A stretch of DNA of 51,020 bases from Campylobacteraceae bacterium (GCA_013215945.1 JABSOM010000019.1:1-51020); one strand, 5' to 3'; shown: positions 8,610 through 17,260, counted from the stretch's first letter. Notes: generated by a model not told the origin, from the letters alone. A program made the numbers and translations.

Positions 8610-8655
8610 AGAAGAAAGAATCATACTAATATCTGTTCTTTCTTCTTTATTTTTT
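8610..8655 (+). terminator. Rho-independent terminator after the 8179 gene
   Basis: Perfect 11-bp arms AGAAGAAAGAA (8610-8620) and TTCTTTCTTCT (8636-8646) are followed by T-rich DNA (8647-8665). It terminates the plus-strand gene before the convergent SDR gene. Confidence 0.75.
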
Positions 8656-8670
8656 ATTTTTTATTTAGTC

Positions 8671-9498
8671 TTATCTACCAAGTGTTACTTTATATGAAGT
8701 AAATTCAGCTTCCCAATTTAATTCTTTTTTAATTTTCTCATTTGAAACTCTTAAAGAAGGAAGAAATCTATTCCCCCCTGTTTTGCTTTCTCCATTTGAA
8801 AAAATATTGTTAATATAATCGTATAATTCTTTATCACTCACACTGTAATCATCAACCACATTATAAATAGTTTTTGAATAACTTGAATTTACGGCTAAAG
8901 TACAAGCTTTAGTATAATCTTCTACATTAATTAAAGAATTATATGAAAATTCATTGTCTGATAATAATAACTTATCTTCTTTTGCTAAAGAATACCAAGT
9001 ATTTTCTGTCCCTGTTCCTTCTCCATAAAAAGCCCCTCCTCTTAAAATGATATATTCCAAACCTGAGTTAATAATGGTTTTTTCCATATTAGCAGCAGAT
9101 AAAATAAGATCAAAGGGTTGTATAGGAGTATTTTCATCTACAAGTTTGTCTTGTTGATCTCCATATAAAAAGATAATACTTTGTTGTATGATTTTTACTT
9201 TATATTTTAAAGCACTTTGAACTAAATTTTTAGTACCTTCATTTCTAATTATATCTGTTTGTTCCCAATTAGGAATTGCTGTTGCTAAATTAATTACGCA
9301 TTGCACATTTTGCATTGCAGTATCTAAAGAAGAGATATCTAAGATATCTCCCAATACGCTTGAATGAGCAATTTTTGAGTATTTCTCTAAATCTTTTTCA
9401 TTTCTTACCATTGCACATACATTATGTCCAGCACTTATAAGTTGTGGAATCACCTTTTTTCCTGCTACTCCTGTTGAGCCAATAACTAAAACGTTCAT
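8671..9498 (-). CDS. NAD(P)-binding atypical SDR / epimerase-like protein
   Basis: The N terminus 'MNVLVIGSTGVAGKKVIPQL' is a GxxGxxG Rossmann nucleotide-binding motif, followed by 'VINLATAIPNW' and a region 'SIIFLYGD', as in extended or atypical short-chain dehydrogenases of the epimerase/NmrA type. The usual YxxxK pair is not clearly kept, so it may be a redox sensor or a non-classical reductase. The substrate is unknown. It is the last gene of a likely four-gene minus-strand unit after the AraC regulator (65-bp gap), which is its most likely regulator. The ribosome site AAGGATTTTAA is good. Confidence 0.85.
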   Translation of the reverse strand: MNVLVIGSTGVAGKKVIPQLISAGHNVCAMVRNEKDLEKYSKIAHSSVLGDILDISSLDTAMQNVQCVINLATAIPNWEQTDIIRNEGTKNLVQSALKYKVKIIQQSIIFLYGDQQDKLVDENTPIQPFDLILSAANMEKTIINSGLEYIILRGGAFYGEGTGTENTWYSLAKEDKLLLSDNEFSYNSLINVEDYTKACTLAVNSSYSKTIYNVVDDYSVSDKELYDYINNIFSNGESKTGGNRFLPSLRVSNEKIKKELNWEAEFTSYKVTLGR

Positions 9499-9563
9499 TT
9501 AAAATCCTTATGTTGTTTTTACATAAGAATAATAGGAGATTAAAGAAAGAAAAAATTGTATAT

Positions 9564-10352
9564 TTAGGACAAAGTCTTTTTTTCTTTTACATATTGTTTG
9601 GGACTTTTTTGCATAAAGGTTTTAAATTCTCTTATAAAATGCGATTGATCAAAATAACCATTGTTGTAACCAACATTTGTCAAGGTATCAAAAGAAACAT
9701 TTCGTAATTCTTCTCTGCTGTATTTTATTTTTATTATTCGTAGATAAATATTAGCTGATATGCCTAGGTATTTTTTAAATAACCTATCAATTGATCGTCT
9801 GCTTATATTAAGAAGAGAAGAAAGTTCTTCTATCTCAATAATACCTTTATCTTCTTCTATCTTCTTAAGCATAAAAACAAAAGACTTAATTTTCGAATCT
9901 TCTTTAAACAAAGACAATAAATAGCTGTTAAAGACTTCTTCTATACTCTTATCCTCTTTAGCTAATCTTTTATATAAACTATTCTCTTTTATTAGAATAT
10001 TGTTTTGATATAAGTTTGAATAATCATTTTTAAAAAAACAAAAAGCACCTGCTGGATTAAATCTAATACCAAGTAAATTACAATTATTTTCTAAAACCAC
10101 AGAAACAGCATGCTCATGTATTCCTAAGAGTAGTATTTCGCCCATCTCTAAATCATAAGTCTTTTTTTCTGTTTTTATTTTTATCTTATTTCCTAGATTT
10201 ACAATAAGCCCCATCGCTCCATCAGGAGCAAGAAGATATTCTACTGTTTTTTCCAAAGTACACTTTACCTGCCAATAAGATTGAACATATAATTCTATTT
10301 TTTTATCAACGATAAAGAGAGAAAAATTTAAATCTTTAAGTTTATTGTTCAT
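9564..10352 (-). CDS. AraC-family transcriptional regulator
   Basis: The 262-residue protein has an N-terminal sensor-like domain of the type often annotated DUF6597 ('YLLAPDGAMGLIVNLGN', 'LLGIRFNPAGAFCFF'). A C-terminal AraC DNA-binding domain follows ('IEIEELSSLLNISRRSIDRLFKKYLGI' and 'VGYNNGYFDQSHFIREFKTFMQKSPKQY'). Regulators of this type usually activate a neighbouring enzyme gene. It lies 22 bp downstream of the methyltransferase gene and 65 bp upstream of the SDR gene on the same strand, probably in one operon. Confidence 0.9.
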   Translation of the reverse strand: MNNKLKDLNFSLFIVDKKIELYVQSYWQVKCTLEKTVEYLLAPDGAMGLIVNLGNKIKIKTEKKTYDLEMGEILLLGIHEHAVSVVLENNCNLLGIRFNPAGAFCFFKNDYSNLYQNNILIKENSLYKRLAKEDKSIEEVFNSYLLSLFKEDSKIKSFVFMLKKIEEDKGIIEIEELSSLLNISRRSIDRLFKKYLGISANIYLRIIKIKYSREELRNVSFDTLTNVGYNNGYFDQSHFIREFKTFMQKSPKQYVKEKKTLS

Positions 10353-10374
10353 TGTTTTCTTTCATCTATCTCTC

Positions 10375-11205
10375 TTAGATTGTAATGATTGCAAATAAAG
10401 TATCTGCATTTAATTTTATAATTTTATTAGAAGTGACTCTTTCTAAATGAGAAAAATATTCTTTTTTAAAATTTCTATACTCTTTTTTGCTTAAGTTGGA
10501 AAGAAAAACTTTAAAACCAGAGCTGTTTATTAAATCCCACCACTGTTCTATACTTAAATTCAATCGTATTTTAACATATTCAATTTCTAAATTTGAAGGA
10601 TTAATTAAAGATGAGAGTTTTCTTATGTCTTCTTTACTGTTTAGTGATATAGCATCTAGTTTTTCAGGCATTTTAATATTATAATTATTCTCTAACATTT
10701 CTAAGAAAGTTTTAGTATAGGGCTGAAATGCATCTTCGGTGAAGCTTGAGAAAATAAATCTTCCACCTTTATTGATTCGAGTACTTATATCACAAAATAC
10801 TTTTTCCATATTAGGATAAAAGAACAATCCGTAAGCACAAGTAACAAGATCAAACGGACCAGCAGATAGTTCTAAGTTTTCTACATCTTGATGGTACAAA
10901 TGTATGTTTTTTATATTCTGCTCTTTTATTTTTATCTTAGCAATTTTTAGCATATTTTGTGAAATATCAATACCATGAATAAAAGACTTAGGATATTGTT
11001 TCGCTATTTCTATTGCAATATTTGCAGTTCCTGTTGATAAATCTAAAATACTCGCATTGTTTTTCATATCATGTTTTTTTAATATTTGAACAAGTTTTTT
11101 TGCAGAGATAAGGAAGTGTTCATTCTTATCATAGTTCTTTGCTACTTCATCGAAGGTAGAACTTATAGATTCTTTAATTTTATTATCTTCACTATTGTTT
11201 TGCAT
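10375..11205 (-). CDS. Class I SAM-dependent methyltransferase
   Basis: The 276-residue protein contains the SAM-binding motif I 'ILDLSTGTANIAIEIAKQYP' (about residues 58-77, with D-L-S-T-G-T), an acidic loop 'IHGIDISQNML', and 'FDLVTCAYGLFFYPN' as motif IV, as in UbiE-like methyltransferases. The first G of the usual GxGxG is a serine-threonine pair, a tolerated variation. The methyl acceptor is unknown. It lies between a RidA gene (21-bp gap) and the AraC regulator (22-bp gap), so these form an operon. Confidence 0.88.
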   Translation of the reverse strand: MQNNSEDNKIKESISSTFDEVAKNYDKNEHFLISAKKLVQILKKHDMKNNASILDLSTGTANIAIEIAKQYPKSFIHGIDISQNMLKIAKIKIKEQNIKNIHLYHQDVENLELSAGPFDLVTCAYGLFFYPNMEKVFCDISTRINKGGRFIFSSFTEDAFQPYTKTFLEMLENNYNIKMPEKLDAISLNSKEDIRKLSSLINPSNLEIEYVKIRLNLSIEQWWDLINSSGFKVFLSNLSKKEYRNFKKEYFSHLERVTSNKIIKLNADTLFAIITI

Positions 11206-11226
11206 TCTAAAATATCCAATTTACAA

Positions 11227-11610
11227 TTATTTTTTTATTCTAGCCGTTACTTCAATTTCTAATTTCATATCATCATCCAATAATCCAGCTATAAACATAG
11301 TAGCTGCTGGTTGGGCAATGCCTAAATATTTTTTAAATACTTCCCAACATGGCTCAAAATCTTTTTTATTTGGAAAAATATAATGAACTCTTACAACCTC
11401 ATCTAAAGAACTACCAGCTAATTCAAGCGCTTCTTGAATATTTAAAAAACATTGTTCAGCTTGTTTTATTACATCACTAGAAATACTCATATTTTTATAA
11501 TCATACCCAGTAGTTCCAGAAACAAAAACGTAATCTCCATCTACAATTGCACGGGAATAACCAATCTTAGTTTCAAAAGGGGAGCCTGTTGATATTTTTC
11601 TTCTATTCAA
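11227..11610 (-). CDS. RidA-family (YER057c/UK114) protein
   Basis: Residues 'ISTGSPFETKIGYSRAIVDGDYVFVSGTTGY' and 'LAGSSLDEVVRVHYIF' are typical of RidA-family proteins, trimers that hydrolyse reactive enamine/imine intermediates or bind small ligands. The catalytic Arg position appears in the C-terminal 'EIEVTARIKK'. I place the start at a TTG codon (11610) because AGGAAA lies just upstream (11615-11620). A longer reading from a TTG at 11643 would begin almost at the predicted transcription start, since a TATAAT box reads at 11653-11658. The resulting 127 residues suit the family. It heads the operon with the methyltransferase, AraC and SDR genes. Confidence 0.88.
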   Translation of the reverse strand: MNRRKISTGSPFETKIGYSRAIVDGDYVFVSGTTGYDYKNMSISSDVIKQAEQCFLNIQEALELAGSSLDEVVRVHYIFPNKKDFEPCWEVFKKYLGIAQPAATMFIAGLLDDDMKLEIEVTARIKK

Positions 11611-11754
11611 TATATTTCCTTTTATTAATATTTGTAAGTACAATTTACTCCCATTATATATGAAAAAAATAAAAATTTATCTAAAATAACTAAAATTAAG
11701 TATGGATATTTTTCAGAGAAATAATTAAAGCGAATAATTATAATTATTATTGTG

Positions 11755-11782
11755 TATAATATCTTTTCAAACTAGGAAAGGA
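11755..11782 (+). promoter_or_regulatory. Extended -10 promoter and ribosome site of gltS
   Basis: TGTGTATAAT (11751-11760) is an extended -10 element (TGn-TATAAT). Transcription would start near 11767. The ribosome site AGGAAAGGA lies at 11774-11782, seven to eight bases before the TTG at 11789, which decides the start codon of gltS. Confidence 0.65.
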
Positions 11783-11788
11783 TACATA

Positions 11789-12985
11789 TTGTTATTAGAT
11801 GAAAGACAAACACTAATATTAGCTATTATCGTTTTATTTCTTGGAAGTTTTATCAATAAAAGAGTTGGTTTTTTAAAAGAATACAATATTCCAGAGCCAG
11901 TAACAGGCGGAGTCTTAGCTTCTTTAATTTTTGCAAGTATTTATTTTTTTGCAGATATTACCATCTCTTTTACTTTAGAAACAAGAGATATTTTACTTAT
12001 TGTATTTTTTACTACTATTGGTTTATCCTCTAAACTCTCAACCTTACTAGAAGGAGGTAAAATACTAGTTATTTTATTAATAATTGCAGTTGTTTATCTC
12101 TTTATACAAAACTTTACAGGCATTGCAGTTGCTAGTGCTAGTGGATTAGATCTTAGTATTGGAGTATTAAGTGGTTCTGTGTCTTTAAGTGGAGGGCATG
12201 GTACGACAATAGCTTGGGCTCCCATTTTTAAAGATACCTATAATATAAACAATGCAATGGAAATAGGAATCGCTTGTGCTACTTTTGGTTTAGTATTAGG
12301 AGGCATTATTGGTGGACCAATTGCTAAATATTTAATAAACAAAAACAATCTTATTCCTAAGTCTTCTAAAAAAGATATGGTAGTAGGAATAAAAGATGAA
12401 ACACATAAAAAAATATCTGTTGATTCTATGTTAGGTGTATTTCTAATTATAAGTCTAGCAGTTGGTTTTGGTTTACACCTTGATGATTTATTAAAAAGTT
12501 ACAATATTAAACTTCCTACTTTTGTAACTTGTTTATTTGGAGGAATAATTCTAACAAACACTATTCCTTATATCTTTAAGAAACTAAAGTGGGCAGAAGG
12601 CACAACCTCTTTGGCTTTAGTTTCAGACTTATCACTAAACTTATTTTTAGCAATGTCATTAATGTCTTTACAATTATGGACTTTAGTAGATTTAGCCCTG
12701 CCTATTTTATTTTTACTTTTAGCACAAGTAATAGTAGTAAGTCTCTTTGTCATTTTTTTAGTTTTCCCTTTATTGGGAAAAGATTACAATGCCGCTGTTA
12801 TGTCTTCAGGATATGCAGGTCTAGCCCTAGGCGCAACGCCAACAGCAATAGCAAATATGACAGCAGTAACAAAAAAATTCGGACCTGCTCAAAAAGCATT
12901 TTTAGTCGTACCTTTAGTAGGGGCTTTTTTTATAGATATTTCAAATGCAATAATAATAAATACTATTTTATCCTGGATATCCTAA
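11789..12985 (+). CDS. gltS: Sodium/glutamate symporter GltS
   Basis: The protein matches GltS throughout: 'GFLKEYNIPEPVTGG' near the N terminus, 'FFTTIGLSSKLSTLLEGGK', the reentrant-loop signature 'SVSLSGGHGTTIAWAP' and a second loop 'GYAGLALGATPTAIANM'. These two inverted repeats form the core of Na+-coupled glutamate carriers. Ten or more membrane helices are expected in the inner membrane. I place the start at TTG 11789, giving 398 residues, close to the roughly 400 of E. coli GltS. An upstream TTG at 11750 overlaps the promoter's -10 box and is unlikely. Confidence 0.95.
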   Translation: MLLDERQTLILAIIVLFLGSFINKRVGFLKEYNIPEPVTGGVLASLIFASIYFFADITISFTLETRDILLIVFFTTIGLSSKLSTLLEGGKILVILLIIAVVYLFIQNFTGIAVASASGLDLSIGVLSGSVSLSGGHGTTIAWAPIFKDTYNINNAMEIGIACATFGLVLGGIIGGPIAKYLINKNNLIPKSSKKDMVVGIKDETHKKISVDSMLGVFLIISLAVGFGLHLDDLLKSYNIKLPTFVTCLFGGIILTNTIPYIFKKLKWAEGTTSLALVSDLSLNLFLAMSLMSLQLWTLVDLALPILFLLLAQVIVVSLFVIFLVFPLLGKDYNAAVMSSGYAGLALGATPTAIANMTAVTKKFGPAQKAFLVVPLVGAFFIDISNAIIINTILSWIS

Positions 12986-13032
12986 GAAAGAATAAGCTGA
13001 TTTTTACAAAGTTAAATTAAAAAATAAACCTA

Positions 13033-13054
13033 TGCTGGTTTAAATGAACCAGCA
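13033..13054. terminator. Hairpin between gltS and the YciI gene
   Basis: Arms TGCTGGTT (13033-13040) and AACCAGCA (13047-13054) with a 6-nt loop lie between convergent genes. The T-tract is loose on both sides (a TTTATTTTTT run follows on the minus strand), so it could serve either gene. Confidence 0.6.
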
Positions 13055-13078
13055 GTATTTATAACTATTGTTATTGCT

Positions 13079-13369
13079 CTATTCTTCTTTTAAATTGATA
13101 AATTTTTCACTGCTCATACTTGGAATAAATTCTTGAATATCATACTTTGCCAAATCATTTATCTTAAAAGGGTCTTCATTTATAATTTTTTGAAGTGTTT
13201 TTAGATTATTTACTTGTGAAAGTATTATTCCCCCTGTTCGTGGAACTTTTCTTCCTGAGGCAATAAAGTTACCTTTTTTATATTGAATCTTTAAATACTT
13301 AACATGCTCTGCTAATAAACTATCTACAAGGTCCAAACTAACGGTATATGTTATTGAGACTATAAACAT
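13079..13369 (-). CDS. YciI-family protein
   Basis: This 96-residue protein has the YciI ferredoxin-like fold pattern: 'MFIVSITYTVSLDLVDSLLAEHVKYLK' with the conserved His-containing helix, 'GNFIASGRKVPRTGGIIL' and 'DPFKINDLAKYDIQEFIP', where the D-P-F motif is a family hallmark. YciI proteins resemble a small dehydrohalogenase or dehydratase, but their substrates are mostly unknown. It is the last gene of a cupin-ABM-YciI unit (41 bp after the ABM gene). Confidence 0.88.
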   Translation of the reverse strand: MFIVSITYTVSLDLVDSLLAEHVKYLKIQYKKGNFIASGRKVPRTGGIILSQVNNLKTLQKIINEDPFKINDLAKYDIQEFIPSMSSEKFINLKEE

Positions 13370-13410
13370 TTTTTTCCTTATGTTTTAATATAAATTACTA
13401 GAGCTAATTA

Positions 13411-13701
13411 TTAAAGGTTTTTCCCATAGTGTTCTACTGTTGGAAAAGGTTCATAATAATGATGCAATAATTCTTTCCATTGTTTGTACTCGGAAGATTC
13501 TCTAAACCCAATGGTATGGTCTTCTAATGTTTCCCACTCTACTCTTAATAAATACCTAGAATTATTTTCAAGGCATTTTTGCAAACTATGTGAAATATAA
13601 CCTTTCATTGAAGATATGATTTTTTGTGCTTCTTTAAATGTATTTTCAAAGCTTTGTTCTTGACCTTTTTTTACATCCAGTATTGCAATTTCTGTTATCA
13701 T
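13411..13701 (-). CDS. Antibiotic biosynthesis monooxygenase (ABM) family protein
   Basis: The 96 residues give the ABM-type ferredoxin-like barrel: 'ITEIAILDVKKGQEQSFENTFKEAQKII', 'GYISHSLQKCLENNSRYLLRVEWETLEDHTIGFRES', then the 'F' and 'H' rich end 'EPFPTVEHYG'. ABM proteins are cofactor-poor monooxygenases or quinone/heme-handling proteins; the actual substrate is unknown. It begins 11 bp after the stop of the cupin gene and is certainly co-transcribed with it. Confidence 0.87.
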   Translation of the reverse strand: MITEIAILDVKKGQEQSFENTFKEAQKIISSMKGYISHSLQKCLENNSRYLLRVEWETLEDHTIGFRESSEYKQWKELLHHYYEPFPTVEHYGKNL

Positions 13702-13712
13702 TTATTTTCCTT

Positions 13713-14081
13713 TTAAATCCACTTTTGTTTTTCATAGCCTACAGTAACTTCACTTTGTGTTTCACCTGTATGTGCAGTTGATTTTGGTTCTATCATCATG
13801 AAATGTGTATCAGGTGTAGCACAAGGACAATGTTCTACACCTTTAGGAACCACATACATTTCCCCTTCTTTTAAGACAATATCTTTTTCTCTTAACTGCA
13901 AGGTAAGCTCACCTTTAAACACTAAAAATAGTTCATCTTCATTATCGTGTTTATGCCAAACAAGTTCACCACTACCTTTTGCAATTTTAACAAGCTGAGA
14001 ATTTGATTGCGCAATTATTTTAGGTGTCCACTCTTTCGTAAATAAAGAAAACTTTTCTTGTATATTAATTTTATTATCCAT
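13713..14081 (-). CDS. Cupin-domain protein heading a three-gene operon
   Basis: This 122-residue single-domain cupin has 'VWHKHDNEDELFLVFKGELTLQL' (motif 1, HxH...E) and 'GEMYVVPKGVEHCPCATPDTHF' (motif 2 with the third His). It is the first gene of a unit with an ABM and a YciI protein, all small fold families linked with quinone, aldehyde or halogenated-compound handling. Detoxification of an electrophile is a reasonable but unproven reading. Its promoter has good consensus boxes and an overlapping palindrome, so it is likely inducible. Confidence 0.88.
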   Translation of the reverse strand: MDNKINIQEKFSLFTKEWTPKIIAQSNSQLVKIAKGSGELVWHKHDNEDELFLVFKGELTLQLREKDIVLKEGEMYVVPKGVEHCPCATPDTHFMMIEPKSTAHTGETQSEVTVGYEKQKWI

Positions 14082-14112
14082 GTATATCCTTTGTTCTACT
14101 ATATATAAAAAG

Positions 14113-14150
14113 ATACAATTTTGTATAGAACATTATTGATATTTACTCAA
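14113..14150 (-). promoter_or_regulatory. Promoter and overlapping palindrome of the cupin-ABM-YciI operon
   Basis: On the minus strand TTGAGT (14145-14150) and TATACA (14122-14127) are 17 bp apart. A near-palindrome ATACAA-tt-TTGTAT (14113-14126) covers the -10 box and the start site, which is the usual place for a repressor such as TetR, MarR or HxlR. The regulator is not adjacent. Confidence 0.65.
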
Positions 14151-14197
14151 TTAAAGATTTTTTTTAAATTTATTATGAAAAAAGCACAAAAATAAGT

Positions 14198-15928
14198 TTA
14201 TTTCTCTAAGGTTTCTACTCTATTTCTGCCCTTTTTTTTAGCTATAAATAAGGCTTCATCTGCTCTGTTTATTAACGATTCTGAGGTCTCTTCTTTTTTA
14301 TATAAGGAGACTCCAAAACTTGCTGTTTTAGATCCAATGGTAGGAAAATTATGATTTTGTATTTTTTCTCTTAGCTTGTTTGCTAAAATAATAATCTCAT
14401 CAAGCGTTTTGATAGAAGATATGATTACAAATTCTTCTCCGCCCCATCGTCCAAGAATATGCCCATCCTCAAGAGCACTTTTAAGTATTTTTGTAAATTC
14501 TACTAAAGTCACATCCCCTACAAGATGTCCATAAGTATCGTTTACTTTTTTAAAATAATCAATATCAATAATAATAATACTAAAAGTGCCATTTTCTTTA
14601 TTGGCTTTTAACATTTCATCTTCAATAGTATTATCTAACTTAATTCTATTATAGGTATTGGTTAGTTTATCTGTAATAGATAATATTTCTAATTCTTTGT
14701 TTTTATGTTCTAACTCTTTGGTTCTAACAGTAACCATTTGTTCTAATTCAAGCTGGTATTCATATAGAGAATTAGCCATTTTACTTAAAGAAGAAGATAA
14801 TAAACTTATTTCTTTTACTGAACTATTGATAGTTATAACTTTATTAAATTCTCTGTTTTTTATCTTATTACTTTCTTTTGCTAATAATAAAATGGGTTTT
14901 ACTATAATAGATGCAAAAAACCAAAGAATAGGAATGAAAATAAAGAACAAAACAATAAGTATTTTATCCATCTTTGAAAACTTCTCCATATAAGGCGTCA
15001 TCATTAAATCTAATAAAACGTACGATAATAAGTACTCTTTTTTATTATAACCTTTAATTTCTACAAGGCTATAAATATACTCTTTTCCTTTTATAGTACT
15101 AGTATTAATAAAATTTCTTTCAAAGTTATTTATATCAATATTTTTTATTAATTCCATAAATATCAAATCCTCTTTACTTGATTTTGCAATAATATTTTGA
15201 TCAACATCAAATAAATAAGACTCTAAATGACTATTATTTTTTAAAATATCTGAAAAATTTTCGAGTAAAATATCTATTGCAAATACATTATTATTGTTCA
15301 TGTTTTTTGAATAAGTGATTCCATTTTCACTAATATTAGAAAAAGTATAGGGACCCACTTTTGTAATAGTATTTGATTCAATGGATTTTTTATACCAAGG
15401 CCTTTGATTAACTATATAATCAGTACTTTCATTTTTTGTAAAACTTAGCTTAAAATTTTTGTCATAAAGACTTAGAATTTTTTCTTGATATTTGTTTATT
15501 TCGATTAACAGCCATTTATCTTCTTTTTTTGCATTATAAATCTTTTTTAAATCTTTATTACTATCAAGTTTAATGAGTTCGTAAAACCTATTATCATTAA
15601 AGCCTATATAAACAGAATATAAATTCCTACTATCATTTAATATATTTGAAAATATTTCTAAATACTTACGCTTATTTGTGAAAAGAGTTTCTGCATTTAT
15701 GTCTTTTATAAAAGGAATAGTTGATGTAATTAAAGAATTACTCACTGCATTTATTCTCTTAATATTTTCTTCTATTTTATAGGAAGTTATTTCAAACTGC
15801 TTTTTCATTGCACTTTTAGCTAAATCTTTAGAAAAACCAACTTGTATATAAAAGGTAACAGCCATAATAATGGTAGCAATCAGTAAAAATAATCCCATGA
15901 CCGTAATACGAATAGGTATTCTAATCAT
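14198..15928 (-). CDS. Membrane-bound diguanylate cyclase (Cache-HAMP-GGDEF)
   Basis: The 576-residue protein starts with a membrane helix (about 7-27) and a roughly 290-residue extracytoplasmic region that looks like a double Cache sensor ('RPWYKKSIESNTITKVGPYTFS' is typical). A second helix (about 325-345), a HAMP-like linker and a coiled coil (about 395-420) follow. The C-terminal GGDEF domain contains 'DIDYFKKVNDTYGHLVGD' and the active-site sequence GGEEF (about 494-498), so it should make c-di-GMP from GTP. No RxxD inhibitory site is obvious before the active site. It is a single gene with its own promoter. It is the only clear synthetase among the c-di-GMP genes of this window. Confidence 0.95.
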   Translation of the reverse strand: MIRIPIRITVMGLFLLIATIIMAVTFYIQVGFSKDLAKSAMKKQFEITSYKIEENIKRINAVSNSLITSTIPFIKDINAETLFTNKRKYLEIFSNILNDSRNLYSVYIGFNDNRFYELIKLDSNKDLKKIYNAKKEDKWLLIEINKYQEKILSLYDKNFKLSFTKNESTDYIVNQRPWYKKSIESNTITKVGPYTFSNISENGITYSKNMNNNNVFAIDILLENFSDILKNNSHLESYLFDVDQNIIAKSSKEDLIFMELIKNIDINNFERNFINTSTIKGKEYIYSLVEIKGYNKKEYLLSYVLLDLMMTPYMEKFSKMDKILIVLFFIFIPILWFFASIIVKPILLLAKESNKIKNREFNKVITINSSVKEISLLSSSLSKMANSLYEYQLELEQMVTVRTKELEHKNKELEILSITDKLTNTYNRIKLDNTIEDEMLKANKENGTFSIIIIDIDYFKKVNDTYGHLVGDVTLVEFTKILKSALEDGHILGRWGGEEFVIISSIKTLDEIIILANKLREKIQNHNFPTIGSKTASFGVSLYKKEETSESLINRADEALFIAKKKGRNRVETLEK

Positions 15929-16082
15929 AATTTTCCTTATTAAAGTATTTATTAGTATAAGTAGTATAATACTGTACTTACATTAACTATTTAAATTATT
16001 ATATTTATAAATGTAAATTTAAAAATAATTTTGAATAAATAGTAACACCTGAATTAACTTAAAAAGAATAAAAGAAGCGCAG

Positions 16083-16124
16083 AAATTATAAATTATAAAT
16101 TATAAATTATAAATTATAAATTAT
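16083..16124 (+). repeat. Six tandem copies of the heptamer AAATTAT
   Basis: The 7-base unit AAATTAT is repeated exactly six times without a mismatch, about 80 bp upstream of the CNNM/CBS gene. Such perfect short repeats change copy number by slipped-strand mispairing. In this place a change would alter the spacing of upstream promoter elements rather than a reading frame. Confidence 0.95.
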
Positions 16125-16204
16125 TTAATAGGCCTAGTTTATAAACAAGATAAGTTTTAAATATTTTTATTATAAGATAAAGAACACTAAGAGCCTTAGG
16201 ATTA

Positions 16205-17260
16205 ATGATGTTAATACTCGTTTATTTTCTTTTAGCCGTTGGAATCTCCTTTATTTGTTCTATTTTAGAAGCAGTGCAACTCTCAATTACTCAAGCTCAC
16301 ATAGAAATTATCAAAAAAACCAATAAAGAACTTGGATTATTAATGTCCAAACAAAAAGAAAACATTAACAGCTCTATTGCTTCCATTCTAAGTTTGAATA
16401 CTTTTGCTCATACCTTTGGAGCAGCAGGCGTTGGTAGCGAAGCTGCTAAATTATATGGGCAGGAATATATGTTTTATATTTCAGCTGTACTTACTTTAAT
16501 TATTCTGGTTTTTTCTGAGGTTATTCCAAAAACGATTGGGGCTTATCATTGGAAAAGCTTAAGTCCTATTTGTGCAAGAACAATTAATATCTTAATGTTA
16601 ATAACCTACCCCTTAGTAAAAGTAATGAATATTATTACCTCAGTAATAAGTAAAAAAGAAAGCGATTCAATTAGTAGAGAAGAAATTGTAATTTCAGCTA
16701 ATCTTGCCCAAAAAAAAGGTGTAATACGAGACAAAGAAACAGATGTAATCCAAAATGTTTTAAACTTAAATGATATAAGAGTAAAAGACATACATACACC
16801 AAGAAGCGTAATGTTTTCAATACAAAAAGATGAGTATTTGGCATCTTTTAAAGATAAAAACAAAAAACTTGATTTTGAAAAAATTAAAGAATATTCACGT
16901 ATTCCTATATATGAAGAAAACATTGATGACATCGTGGGAATCATCATTTCAAAAGAATATTTTTATGAATATATATTAAACAGCTTAGAAAAAAAAGAAG
17001 AATTAATAAAAAAAGTTTATAGAATCAATGAAAATATACCTATATCAAAACTCTTAGATATTTTTCTTTCTCGACATGAACACCTTTTTATTGTAGAAGA
17101 TAATTATGGCCAAACAGAAGGTATAGTTACCCTAGAAGATGCCATTGAAAGTTTGCTTGGAATTGAAATAGTAGATGAATTGGACAAAGTAGTAGATATG
17201 AGAGAAGCAGCTAAATTAAAAATGCAAATATTACGCAATGATTTTCTTAAAAAAAAGTAA
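16205..17260 (+). CDS. CNNM-type (DUF21) membrane protein with CBS domains
   Basis: The N-terminal half has four hydrophobic segments and the CNNM/DUF21 features ('CSILEAVQLSITQAHIE', 'LVFSEVIPKTIGAYHW'). The latter is the conserved E-x-x-P-K loop of this Mg/Co transporter family. The C-terminal half carries a CBS pair (about residues 190-320: 'HTPRSVMFSIQKDEYL', 'EYSRIPIYEENIDDIVGII', 'IVTLEDAIESLLG'). The family exports divalent cations or binds nucleotides; some members are haemolysin-like by name only. An AGGA at 16198-16201 suits the second of two adjacent ATG codons (16208) slightly better than the first. The extended C-terminal acidic domain of CorC is missing. Confidence 0.88.
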   Translation: MMLILVYFLLAVGISFICSILEAVQLSITQAHIEIIKKTNKELGLLMSKQKENINSSIASILSLNTFAHTFGAAGVGSEAAKLYGQEYMFYISAVLTLIILVFSEVIPKTIGAYHWKSLSPICARTINILMLITYPLVKVMNIITSVISKKESDSISREEIVISANLAQKKGVIRDKETDVIQNVLNLNDIRVKDIHTPRSVMFSIQKDEYLASFKDKNKKLDFEKIKEYSRIPIYEENIDDIVGIIISKEYFYEYILNSLEKKEELIKKVYRINENIPISKLLDIFLSRHEHLFIVEDNYGQTEGIVTLEDAIESLLGIEIVDELDKVVDMREAAKLKMQILRNDFLKKK

